NCBI GenBank assembly: GCA_035640715.1
Contig: DASQVO010000174.1
Coordinates: 1-23,642 of the forward strand
Length of the DNA: 23,642 bases
Direction: 5' to 3'
Source of the DNA: DASQVO01 sp035640715
GTDB taxonomy: Bacteria; Actinomycetota; Actinomycetes; Streptosporangiales; Streptosporangiaceae
The notes beneath the pieces were generated by a model. It was not told the origin of the DNA and ran no database searches. It was given only the letters and a program-made list of their open reading frames with translations. The first letter of the stretch is position 1. Each line of letters begins with the position of its first letter. The position numbers and the translations under genes were made by a program. Below, piece after piece: positions 14,223 to 23,642 of this stretch.

Positions 14223-14942
14223 ATGAAGCGCAGCAAGGCATACCGCAACGCCGCCGGGCAAGTTGACCGGGACCGCCTCTACAGCCCGGCCGAGGCAGTG
14301 TCGATCGCGAAGGCTGCCCCGATAACCAAGTTCGACCCGACCGTCGAGGTCGCGCTCAGGCTTGGCGTGGACCCCCGCAAGCAGGACCAGATGGTCCGCG
14401 GCACCGTGAACCTGCCGAACGGCACGGGCAAGACGGCCAGGGTCCTTGTCTTCGCGACCGGCGACCGTGCAGAGCAGGCCCGCGCGGCGGGCGCGGACTA
14501 CGTCGGTTCCGACGATCTGGTGGAGCGTATCCAGGGCGGCTTCCTGGACTTCGACGCGGTGGTCGCCACTCCCGACCTGATGGGCAAGGTGGGGCGTCTC
14601 GGCCGCGTGCTGGGCCCGCGTGGCCTGATGCCGAACCCCAAGACCGGCACCGTCACGCCCGATGCCGCCAAGGCCGTCTCGGACATCAAGGGCGGGAAGA
14701 TTGAGTTCCGGACCGACAGGCACGGCAACCTGCATTTCGTGATCGGCAAGGCGTCGTTCTCCGCCCGGGCGCTCCTGGAGAATTACTCGGCGGCACTCGA
14801 CGAGGTGATACGGCTCAAGCCGGCCGCCGCGAAGGGCCGCTACCTCAAGAAGGCCACGATAACCACGACGATGGGCCCGGGCATCCCCGTCGACCCGAAC
14901 AAGACCCGCGGCCTCATCGAAGAGGCCGAACCCGCTGCCTGA
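14223..14942 (+). CDS. rplA: 50S ribosomal protein L1
   Basis: The product is 239 residues, full length. Characteristic segments are KRSKAYRNAAGQVDRDRLYSP at the start, VEVALRLGVDPRKQDQMVRG, and the conserved DLMGKVGRLGRVLGPRGLMPNPKTGTV block. L1 forms the mobile stalk next to the E site and in many bacteria represses its own rplK-rplA mRNA. AGGAGCAGG precedes ATG 14223. The frame ends 500 bases before rplJ; that gap holds the GC-hairpin repeat just after the stop, a promoter, and the L10 leader. Confidence 0.98.
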   Translation: MKRSKAYRNAAGQVDRDRLYSPAEAVSIAKAAPITKFDPTVEVALRLGVDPRKQDQMVRGTVNLPNGTGKTARVLVFATGDRAEQARAAGADYVGSDDLVERIQGGFLDFDAVVATPDLMGKVGRLGRVLGPRGLMPNPKTGTVTPDAAKAVSDIKGGKIEFRTDRHGNLHFVIGKASFSARALLENYSAALDEVIRLKPAAAKGRYLKKATITTTMGPGIPVDPNKTRGLIEEAEPAA

Positions 14943-14949
14943 CGGTGCT

Positions 14950-14998
14950 GGCCCGGGGGGCTGTGTTGGCCCGGGGGGGCGACCCCCCGGAACCCCCC
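14950..14998 (+). repeat. GC-hairpin repeat downstream of rplA
   Basis: A partial unit (GGCCCGGGGGG, 14950-14960) is followed by a full unit whose stem is CCGGGGGG at 14971-14978, loop GCGA, and CCCCCCGG at 14983-14990, then AACCCCCCGT. It is nearly identical in stem and loop to the hairpin in the 115-bp repeats next to tRNA-Met. It starts about ten bases after the rplA stop and may act as a terminator or 3'-end stabiliser. It lacks a T-tract. Confidence 0.8.
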
Positions 14999-15038
14999 GT
15001 CAGTTTGCTGCGGTGCTGTCCGATACACCGGTCGCTCG

Positions 15039-15056
15039 CCGGGCCTGAAGGCCCGG
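15039..15056. repeat. Second hairpin of the intergenic repeat region
   Basis: CCGGGCC (15039-15045) pairs with GGCCCGG (15050-15056) around loop TGAA. It resembles, in reverse complement, the GGGCC-TTC-GGCCC hairpins at 6536-6552 and 6654-6670 that accompany the GC motif near tRNA-Met. Confidence 0.6.
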
Positions 15057-15136
15057 ACTCGCTGGGCCGGTAAGGGATTGCCGGCGCAATCGTCGGCCAG
15101 TTTTCCGGCGTGCGGGGCGGGAGAGGCTGGCGGGAT

Positions 15137-15166
15137 TTGGCCGCGGCAGGCGGCGCCGCGTATGCT
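15137..15166 (+). promoter_or_regulatory. Promoter of the rplJ-rplL transcription unit
   Basis: TTGGCC (15137-15142) and TATGCT (15161-15166) are separated by 18 bases and lie just upstream of the L10 leader structure, so transcription should begin near 15173. Both hexamers fit the housekeeping actinomycete sigma factor. Confidence 0.65.
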
Positions 15167-15172
15167 GACTGC

Positions 15173-15442
15173 GCCGAAGACCGCAGGTTGTCACGAGCCA
15201 TCCGGCTCACGGTGACCGAAGGCCTCGTCAGGGACGAGCATCCTGCGCAGGTGACTGAGCTAGCTGATGGTGCCTGGCCGCTTTCCGCCGGTGCCGATGC
15301 CCCAGTGCGCCTGCGCCTGGGGCGTTTCGCTTTTACGGGCGCTTCTTCGCGCGAACCAGAATCACGTCCCGGCCCAGCCGCACGAGTCCGCCTGGGCTCA
15401 GGCGGCCCGCCGCGGCCGGGACCGGCAGGAGAGAGGAGGCCC
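15173..15442 (+). ncRNA. Ribosomal protein L10 leader (cis-regulatory mRNA leader)
   Basis: The leader folds as a three-way junction. An outer stem CGCAGG (15182-15187) with CCTGCG (15242-15247) encloses two hairpins: GTCAC/GTGAC (15190-15194, 15212-15216) extended by GAGCC/GGCTC (15195-15199, 15204-15208), and CTCGTC/GACGAG (15224-15229, 15233-15238). This position and shape match the known L10 leader, which binds the L10-L7/L12 complex and represses rplJ-rplL. It is followed by an attenuator hairpin at 15299. Sequence elements such as GAAGACCGCAGG and CCTGCGCAGGTGA are typical of the family. Confidence 0.8.
15299..15335 (+). terminator. Attenuator hairpin in the rplJ leader
   Basis: GCCCCAG (15299-15305) pairs with CTGGGGC (15317-15323) and is followed by the T-rich GTTTCGCTTTTA. 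It sits downstream of the L10-binding junction and upstream of rplJ, as expected for a leader attenuator that lets a fraction of polymerases through. Confidence 0.6.
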
Positions 15443-16030
15443 ATGGCGAGAGCGGATAAGGTAGCTGCCGTTGCGGAGCTCACCGACCGTTTCAAGGAGT
15501 CGGGCAGCGTTGTGCTGACCGAATATCGCGGGCTCAGCGTTTCGCAGATCTCCGAGCTTCGCCAGTCGCTCGGGGAGAACGCCACGTTCAGCGTGGCGAA
15601 GAACACCCTCACCAAGATCGCTGTCAATGAGGTGGGGCTGCAGGACCAGCTCGCGTCGCTGCTCACCGGCCCGTCCGCCATCGCGTTCGTCGGCGGCGAC
15701 GTCGTCGAGGCCGCGAAGGGCCTGCGTGACTTCTCCAGGGACAATCCGGCCCTGGTGATCAAGGGAGGCGTGCTCGACGGCAAGGCGCTCACGCCCGACG
15801 AGATCACCCGGCTGGCGGACCTGGAGCCGCGCGAGGTCCTGCTGGCCAAGCTGGCCGGCGCGATGACGGCCTCGATGTCCCGCGCCGCGGCCGTGTTCAA
15901 CGCGCTGCCGACGCAGGTCGCCCAGCTCACCGAGGCCCTCCGGGTCAAGCGCGAGGAGCAGGGCGGCGGGCCGGCCGCCGAGCCGGCCTCAGAGGCCCCG
16001 GAGCCGGTCGCCGCCGGCGGCGAGGGCTGA
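15443..16030 (+). CDS. rplJ: 50S ribosomal protein L10
   Basis: The product is 195 residues. The N-terminal rRNA-binding domain has MARADKVAAVAELTDRF, VLTEYRGLSVSQISELR and SVAKNTLTKIA. The later helix around residues 135-175 is the spine that carries L7/L12 dimers. It ends in an Ala/Pro/Glu-rich tail of about 20 residues. L10 is the base of the ribosomal stalk and the autogenous repressor of its own operon through the leader upstream. ATG 15443 is preceded by GGAGG at 15435-15439 with a three-base spacer, somewhat close. The frame is open upstream through the leader but is not coding there. rplL follows after 61 bases. Confidence 0.97.
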   Translation: MARADKVAAVAELTDRFKESGSVVLTEYRGLSVSQISELRQSLGENATFSVAKNTLTKIAVNEVGLQDQLASLLTGPSAIAFVGGDVVEAAKGLRDFSRDNPALVIKGGVLDGKALTPDEITRLADLEPREVLLAKLAGAMTASMSRAAAVFNALPTQVAQLTEALRVKREEQGGGPAAEPASEAPEPVAAGGEG

Positions 16031-16048
16031 TCACCCGCACATGACGTG

Positions 16049-16064
16049 ATGGCCCGTGGGCCAT
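16049..16064 (+). promoter_or_regulatory. Short stem-loop between rplJ and rplL
   Basis: ATGGCCC (16049-16055) and GGGCCAT (16058-16064) form a perfect inverted repeat around GT, just before the rplL ribosome binding site (AGGAGG at 16077-16082). It may help set the higher expression of L7/L12 relative to L10. Confidence 0.4.
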
Positions 16065-16091
16065 GGACACCACCACAGGAGGACACCGCAA

Positions 16092-16484
16092 ATGGCGAAG
16101 CTCAGCACTGACGAGCTGCTTGACGCGTTCAAGGAGATGACGCTCCTGGAACTGTCGGAGTTCGTGAAGCAGTTCGAGGAGACATTCGACGTCAAGGCGG
16201 CTGCGCCGGTCGCCGTGGCGGCCCAGGCCGCCGGCGGCGCTGGCGGCACTGAGGCACCGGCGGCTGAGGAGAAGGACGAGTTCGACGTCACGCTCGAGGC
16301 CGCGGGCGACAAGAAGATCCAGGTCATCAAGGAAGTCCGCAGCCTGACCAGCCTCGGGCTGAAGGAGGCCAAGGACCTGGTTGACGGCGCACCCAAGCTG
16401 GTGCTCGAGAAGGTCAACAAGGAGGCGGCAGACAAGGCGAAGGCGGCGCTTGAGGGCGCCGGCGCCACCGTCACCGTCAAGTAA
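16092..16484 (+). CDS. rplL: 50S ribosomal protein L7/L12
   Basis: The product is 130 residues. The N-terminal dimerisation domain covers about 1-35 (STDELLDAFKEMTLLELSEFVKQFEE), an Ala/Gly hinge about 38-60, and the C-terminal factor-binding domain about 62-130 (EFDVTLEAAGDKKIQVIKEVR, SLGLKEAKDLVDGAPK). It recruits and activates translation GTPases and is present in several copies per ribosome. AGGAGG at 16077-16082, nine bases before ATG 16092, is one of the strongest ribosome binding sites here, in keeping with multi-copy need. The gap to rpoB is 443 bases and carries a long hairpin and two promoters. Confidence 0.98.
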   Translation: MAKLSTDELLDAFKEMTLLELSEFVKQFEETFDVKAAAPVAVAAQAAGGAGGTEAPAAEEKDEFDVTLEAAGDKKIQVIKEVRSLTSLGLKEAKDLVDGAPKLVLEKVNKEAADKAKAALEGAGATVTVK

Positions 16485-16504
16485 GCCCGCTCAGCCCGCC
16501 CTTT

Positions 16505-16557
16505 CATGATCGTGGGCCGGAAACCGTGTACGCAGCGGCCAACGGCCCATGATCATG
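16505..16557 (+). promoter_or_regulatory. Long stem-loop between rplL and rpoB
   Basis: CATGATCGTGGGCCG (16505-16519) pairs with CGGCCCATGATCATG (16543-16557) with one G-U pair, across a 23-base loop; wobble and A-T pairs extend it slightly. In E. coli the same interval holds an attenuator and an RNase III site. The long near-perfect stem suggests processing or partial termination here too, though there is no T-tract. Confidence 0.7.
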
Positions 16558-16718
16558 GAAGAGTCGGCCCCCGAGCCCGGTACTGCAGCCGGGCCAGGTG
16601 GGAGGGCGGAATACGGGGGGTGAACTTTGCGGTTGTACCCTCTGAGTAACCGCTCACACGTCTAAGGTTGTGTGGCATCTGTCACTGGATGAAGTCACCC
16701 GAAGTGTCCGGTTTCGGC

Positions 16719-16747
16719 TTGACGTTTTGCCGACGACGAGCGATGCT
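16719..16747 (+). promoter_or_regulatory. Upstream rpoB promoter candidate
   Basis: TTGACG (16719-16724) and GATGCT (16742-16747) are 17 bases apart. The -35 is near consensus and the -10 is fair. A TATAGT hexamer at 16777-16782 may belong to a further start. Confidence 0.5.
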
Positions 16748-16781
16748 GCGGAGCAGTTGTGATCCTGATAGTGGCGTATAG

Positions 16782-16814
16782 TTGACTAGCAGTGTATCCT
16801 TGGGCTACACTGCT
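16782..16814 (+). promoter_or_regulatory. Main rpoB promoter with embedded inverted repeat
   Basis: TTGACT (16782-16787) and TACACT (16806-16811) are separated by 18 bases, giving a start near 16818 and a leader of about 110 bases. The spacer and -10 lie inside a perfect inverted repeat: AGCAGTGTA (16788-16796), nine bases, TACACTGCT (16806-16814). No gene is present between rplL and rpoB. Confidence 0.7.
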
Positions 16815-16927
16815 CATTTGCGCTGCACTCTAACGTCCTCGGTGTTACTTCGCTCCACGCGGCATGGCCGCAGGGCGTTTGGCGTGCGTGCGGTGATAGG
16901 TCCGCCACAAGTTCGGAAGGATCCCTG

Positions 16928-19900
16928 TTGGCAGCATCGCGCAGCGCCTCTGCTTCTGACTCTCGCCGCGTCTCCTTCGCGCGCATCCAGGAACCACTTA
17001 CGGTCCCCGACCTGCTAGCCCTCCAGACCGAGTCGTTCGACTGGCTGCTGGGCAACGACAGGTGGAAGGCCCGGGTCGAGGCCGCGAAGGCGGCAGGGCG
17101 CAAGGATGTCCCTGAACAGTCCGGGCTAGAGGAGATCTTCGAAGAGATCAGCCCTATCGAGGACTTCTCGGGAACCATGTCCCTCTCGTTCCGCGACCAC
17201 CGGTTCGAGCCCCCCAAGTACTCCTCCGAAGAGTGCAAAGACAAGGACATGACCTACTCCGCCCCCATGTTCGTCACGGCGGAGTTCATCAACAACACGA
17301 CTGGCGAGATCAAGAGCCAGACGGTGTTCATGGGGGACTTCCCCCTCATGTCCGCCAAGGGCACCTTCATCATCAACGGTACCGAGCGTGTGGTCGTCTC
17401 ACAGCTTGTCCGCTCGCCGGGCGTCTACTTCGACCGCCAGGTGGACAAGACCTCCGACAAGGACATCTACAGCTGCAAGGTGATCCCGTCCCGGGGGGCC
17501 TGGCTGGAGTTCGAGATCGACAAGCGGGACTCCGTCGGCGTCCGCATCGACCGGAAGCGCAAGCAGAGCGTGACGGTCCTGCTCAAGGCGCTGGGCTGGG
17601 ACGATGCCCGCATCCTCGAGCGGTTCGGCAGCTATGAGTCGATGCGCGCGACCTTGGAGAAGGACCACACGACCGGCCAGGACGACGCGCTGCTCGACAT
17701 CTACCGCAAGCTGCGGCCGGGTGAGCCGCCGACCCGCGAGTCCGCGCAGGCGCTGCTGGAGAACCTGTATTTCAACTCCAAGCGCTACGACCTTGCCAAG
17801 GTGGGGCGGTACAAGCTCAACAGGAAGCTCGGGCTCGACCTCCAGCTCCGCAAGGGCACGCTGACCGAGGACGACATCGTCGCCACCATCGAGTACCTCG
17901 TCCGGCTGCACGCCGGCGAGGAGGAGATGAAGGTCGGCACGGCCACCATCCCGCTGGAGACCGATGACATCGACCACTTCGGCAACCGGCGGCTGCGCAC
18001 GGTCGGCGAGCTGATCCAGAACCAGGTCCGGCTGGGCCTCGCCCGGATGGAGCGGGTGGTCCGGGAACGGATGACGACCCAGGATGTCGAGGCGATCACG
18101 CCGCAGACCCTGATCAACATCCGGCCGGTCGTCGCGTCCATCAAGGAGTTCTTCGGCACCAGCCAGCTCTCCCAGTTCATGGACCAGACGAACCCGCTGG
18201 CCGGCCTGACCCACAAGCGGAGGCTCTCCGCGCTGGGGCCGGGCGGCCTGTCCCGCGAGCGGGCGGGTTTCGAGGTCCGTGACGTGCACCCGTCGCACTA
18301 CGGCCGGATGTGCCCGATCGAGACGCCGGAAGGGCCGAACATCGGCCTCATCGGCTCGCTGTCGTCCTACGCCCGGGTCAACGCGTTCGGCTTCGTGGAG
18401 ACGCCGTACCGGAAGATCCGTAACGGCAAGGTGACCGACCAGATCGATTACCTCACCGCCGACGAGGAGGACAGGCACGTCATCGCCCAGGCGAACACGC
18501 CCATCGCGCCGGACGGCTCGTTCGCGGAGGACCGCGTCCTGGTCCGCCGGAAGGGCGGCGAGGTCGACCTGATCAAGCCGGACGAGGTCGACTACATGGA
18601 CGTGTCCGCGCGGCAGATGGTGTCCGTGGCCACCGCCATGATCCCGTTCCTGGAGCACGACGACGCGAACCGCGCGCTGATGGGCTCCAACATGCAGCGC
18701 CAGTCGGTGCCGCTGCTGCGCAGCGAGGCGCCGCTGGTCGGGACGGGCATGGAGTACCGCGCCGCCACCGACGCGGGCGATGTCATCCTGGCCGAGAAGG
18801 CGGGCGTGGTCGAGGAGGTCTGCGCCGACTTCATCACGGTCATGCACGACGACGGCACCAGGAAGACCTACCTGGTCTCCAAGTTCCGCCGGTCCAACCA
18901 GGGCACCTGCTTCAACCAGAAGCCGATCGTGGACGAGGGCCAGCGGGTCGAGGAAGGCCAGGTCCTCGCCGACGGGCCGTGCACCGACCAGGGCGAGATG
19001 GCGCTGGGCAAGAACCTGCTCGTGGCGTTCATGCCGTGGGAGGGCCACAACTACGAGGACGCGATCATCCTGTCCCAGCGGCTGGTCCAGGATGACGTGC
19101 TCTCCTCCATCCACATCGAGGAGCACGAGGTGGACGCGCGGGACACCAAGCTGGGTCCCGAGGAGATCACCCGCGACATCCCGAACGTGTCGGAGGAGGT
19201 TCTCGCGGACCTCGACGACCGGGGCATCATCCGGATCGGCGCGGAGGTGGTCAACGGCGACATTCTGGTCGGCAAGGTGACCCCCAAGGGCGAGACCGAG
19301 CTGACCCCGGAGGAGCGCCTGCTCCGTGCGATCTTCGGCGAGAAGGCACGCGAGGTGCGTGACACGTCGCTGAAGGTGCCGCACGGCGAGGAGGGCAAGG
19401 TCATCGGCGTCCGGGTGTTCACCCGGGAGGACGGCGACGAGCTGCCGCCCGGTGTGAACGAGCTGGTCCGGGTGTACGTCGCCCAGAAGCGCAAGATCAC
19501 TGACGGCGACAAGCTCGCGGGCCGCCACGGGAACAAGGGCGTGATCGCGAAGATCCTGCCGGTGGAGGACATGCCGTTCCTCGAGGACGGCACGCCGGTG
19601 GACATTGTGCTCAACCCGCTCGGCGTTCCGGGCCGGATGAACGTCGGCCAGGTCCTGGAGACCCACCTCGGCTGGGTGGCCAAGGCCGGGTGGCAGGTCA
19701 ACGGCGACGACGCCGCCTGGAAGACGCGGCTGCGTACGGTCGGGGTGGACAGCGCCCCGGCTGGGACGCCCGTGGCCACGCCGGTGTTCGACGGCGCACG
19801 CGAGGAGGAGATCACCGGCCTGCTCGGCAGCACCCTGCCGAACCGGGACGGCCAGCAGCTGGTCGGCTCCAGCGGCAAGGCGAGGCTGTTCGACGGCCGG

Positions 19901-20389
19901 ACCGGCGAGCCCTTCAAGGACCCGATCGCGGTTGGCTACATCTACATCCTCAAGCTGCTCCACCTGGTGGATGACAAGATCCACGCTCGCTCCACCGGGC
20001 CGTACTCCATGATCACCCAGCAGCCGCTGGGCGGGAAGGCGCAGTTCGGCGGCCAGCGCTTCGGTGAGATGGAGGTGTGGGCGCTGGAGGCGTACGGCGC
20101 CGCCTATGCCCTGCAGGAGCTGCTGACGATCAAGTCCGACGACGTCCTCGGCCGCGTCAAGGTCTACGAGGCGATCGTCAAGGGCGAGAACGTGCCAGAG
20201 CCGGGCATACCCGAGTCCTTCAAGGTACTCATCAAGGAGATGCAATCGCTCTGTCTCAACGTGGAGGTGCTGTCCAGCGACGGCGCGGCGATCGAGATGC
20301 GGGACACCGATGAGGACGTGTTCCGCGCGGCCGAGGAACTCGGCATCGACCTGTCGCGGCGTGAGCCGAGCAGCGTTGAAGAGGTCTGA
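16928..20389 (+). CDS. rpoB: DNA-directed RNA polymerase subunit beta
   Basis: The product is 1153 residues, full length for actinomycetes. The TTG start at 16928 is supported by GGAAGG at 16915-16920 with a seven-base spacer and by the same start codon in mycobacterial rpoB. The rifampicin-binding region is at about 412-442 (SQLSQFMDQTNPL then THKRRLSALGPGG); the residues equivalent to E. coli Asp516, His526 and Ser531 are Asp419, His429 and Ser434, all wild type, predicting rifampicin sensitivity. GRHGNKG at 865-871 and the MITQQPLGGKAQFGGQRFGE region from 1028 are the active-site-proximal and C-terminal landmarks. There is no intein. Beta forms one pincer and, with beta', the catalytic centre. 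rpoC follows after 76 bases. Confidence 0.99.
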   Translation: MAASRSASASDSRRVSFARIQEPLTVPDLLALQTESFDWLLGNDRWKARVEAAKAAGRKDVPEQSGLEEIFEEISPIEDFSGTMSLSFRDHRFEPPKYSSEECKDKDMTYSAPMFVTAEFINNTTGEIKSQTVFMGDFPLMSAKGTFIINGTERVVVSQLVRSPGVYFDRQVDKTSDKDIYSCKVIPSRGAWLEFEIDKRDSVGVRIDRKRKQSVTVLLKALGWDDARILERFGSYESMRATLEKDHTTGQDDALLDIYRKLRPGEPPTRESAQALLENLYFNSKRYDLAKVGRYKLNRKLGLDLQLRKGTLTEDDIVATIEYLVRLHAGEEEMKVGTATIPLETDDIDHFGNRRLRTVGELIQNQVRLGLARMERVVRERMTTQDVEAITPQTLINIRPVVASIKEFFGTSQLSQFMDQTNPLAGLTHKRRLSALGPGGLSRERAGFEVRDVHPSHYGRMCPIETPEGPNIGLIGSLSSYARVNAFGFVETPYRKIRNGKVTDQIDYLTADEEDRHVIAQANTPIAPDGSFAEDRVLVRRKGGEVDLIKPDEVDYMDVSARQMVSVATAMIPFLEHDDANRALMGSNMQRQSVPLLRSEAPLVGTGMEYRAATDAGDVILAEKAGVVEEVCADFITVMHDDGTRKTYLVSKFRRSNQGTCFNQKPIVDEGQRVEEGQVLADGPCTDQGEMALGKNLLVAFMPWEGHNYEDAIILSQRLVQDDVLSSIHIEEHEVDARDTKLGPEEITRDIPNVSEEVLADLDDRGIIRIGAEVVNGDILVGKVTPKGETELTPEERLLRAIFGEKAREVRDTSLKVPHGEEGKVIGVRVFTREDGDELPPGVNELVRVYVAQKRKITDGDKLAGRHGNKGVIAKILPVEDMPFLEDGTPVDIVLNPLGVPGRMNVGQVLETHLGWVAKAGWQVNGDDAAWKTRLRTVGVDSAPAGTPVATPVFDGAREEEITGLLGSTLPNRDGQQLVGSSGKARLFDGRTGEPFKDPIAVGYIYILKLLHLVDDKIHARSTGPYSMITQQPLGGKAQFGGQRFGEMEVWALEAYGAAYALQELLTIKSDDVLGRVKVYEAIVKGENVPEPGIPESFKVLIKEMQSLCLNVEVLSSDGAAIEMRDTDEDVFRAAEELGIDLSRREPSSVEEV

Positions 20390-20399
20390 GCGCACCTCG

Positions 20400-20424
20400 G
20401 GCAGCCCCGCGCCGCGGGGCTGCC
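20400..20424 (+). promoter_or_regulatory. Strong stem-loop between rpoB and rpoC
   Basis: GGCAGCCCCGC (20400-20410) pairs perfectly with GCGGGGCTGCC (20414-20424) around loop GCC, ten bases after the rpoB stop. No T-tract follows, and rpoC must be read through, so mRNA stabilisation of the rpoB end or a pause is more likely than termination. Confidence 0.65.
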
Positions 20425-20465
20425 TGGCCACGCTCTTAATCCGGATCTAACCAGAGGAAGTGCAA

Positions 20466-23642
<3,177 letters not shown>

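Noticed and set aside
13203..14735. 510-codon minus-strand frame across nusG, rplK and rplA
   Set aside because: It runs antisense through three certain genes and their gaps, with no domain.
18161..18229. Possible rifampicin-resistance changes in rpoB
   Set aside because: The residues at the usual resistance positions (Asp419, His429, Ser434) are wild type.
17399..20431. 1010-codon open frame antisense to rpoB
   Set aside because: It mirrors the third-position GC bias of rpoB, has no recognisable domain and no independent ribosome binding site; long antisense frames are expected in such GC-rich genes.

Overview
The window is high-GC DNA from an actinomycete. The evidence is the strong G/C third-position bias, GTG and TTG start codons, and a gene order (tRNA-Met, rpmG, hadA, hadB, murB, then tRNA-Trp, secE, nusG, rplK, rplA, rplJ, rplL, rpoB, rpoC) that matches the conserved ribosomal/RNA polymerase cluster of Actinomycetota such as Streptomyces and Mycobacterium. 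I cannot name a genus from sequence alone. A filamentous, non-mycolate actinomycete is my best guess, because hadA-hadB is present without hadC and accessory oxidoreductases lie next to the core cluster.

Layout. Positions 1-832 (minus strand) hold the 5' part of a lipoprotein gene, cut by the window edge, and a small protein resembling the emfourin family of M4-protease inhibitors. Positions 1086-6210 (plus strand) are accessory: two medium-chain quinone-oxidoreductase-like genes, an FAD-dependent CrtI/PYROXD2-like oxidoreductase, and a multi-pass membrane protein of the lipase maturation factor family. The last two are coupled through a seven-codon mini-ORF. Positions 6376-9112 begin the conserved cluster: tRNA-Met, a 117-bp-period tandem duplication, zinc-binding L33 (rpmG), the hadA/hadB dehydratase pair and murB. 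Positions 9254-11635 (minus strand) hold aspC-type aminotransferase and adenosine deaminase, ending in an intrinsic terminator. From 11870 to the right edge are tRNA-Trp, secE, nusG, rplK-rplA, an L10 leader with attenuator, rplJ-rplL, a long stem-loop, a strong promoter, rpoB and most of rpoC (cut by the edge after 1059 codons).

How the genes work together. The right half is growth machinery: SecE for protein export, NusG for transcription elongation and coupling, stalk and L1-arm ribosomal proteins, and the two large RNA polymerase subunits. Control points visible in the DNA are the L10 leader/attenuator, the rplL-rpoB hairpin and the rpoB promoter palindrome. The left half looks like redox and membrane-lipid-associated accessory metabolism; its physiological role is not clear from sequence.

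Most of the window is ordinary. The points most worth a second look are the oxidoreductase/lipase-maturation-factor pair, a dispersed family of intergenic GC hairpins (with a recent 117-bp duplication beside tRNA-Met), the perfect inverted repeat inside the rpoB promoter, and the orphan emfourin-like gene. I see no CRISPR array, transposase, prophage or defence island.
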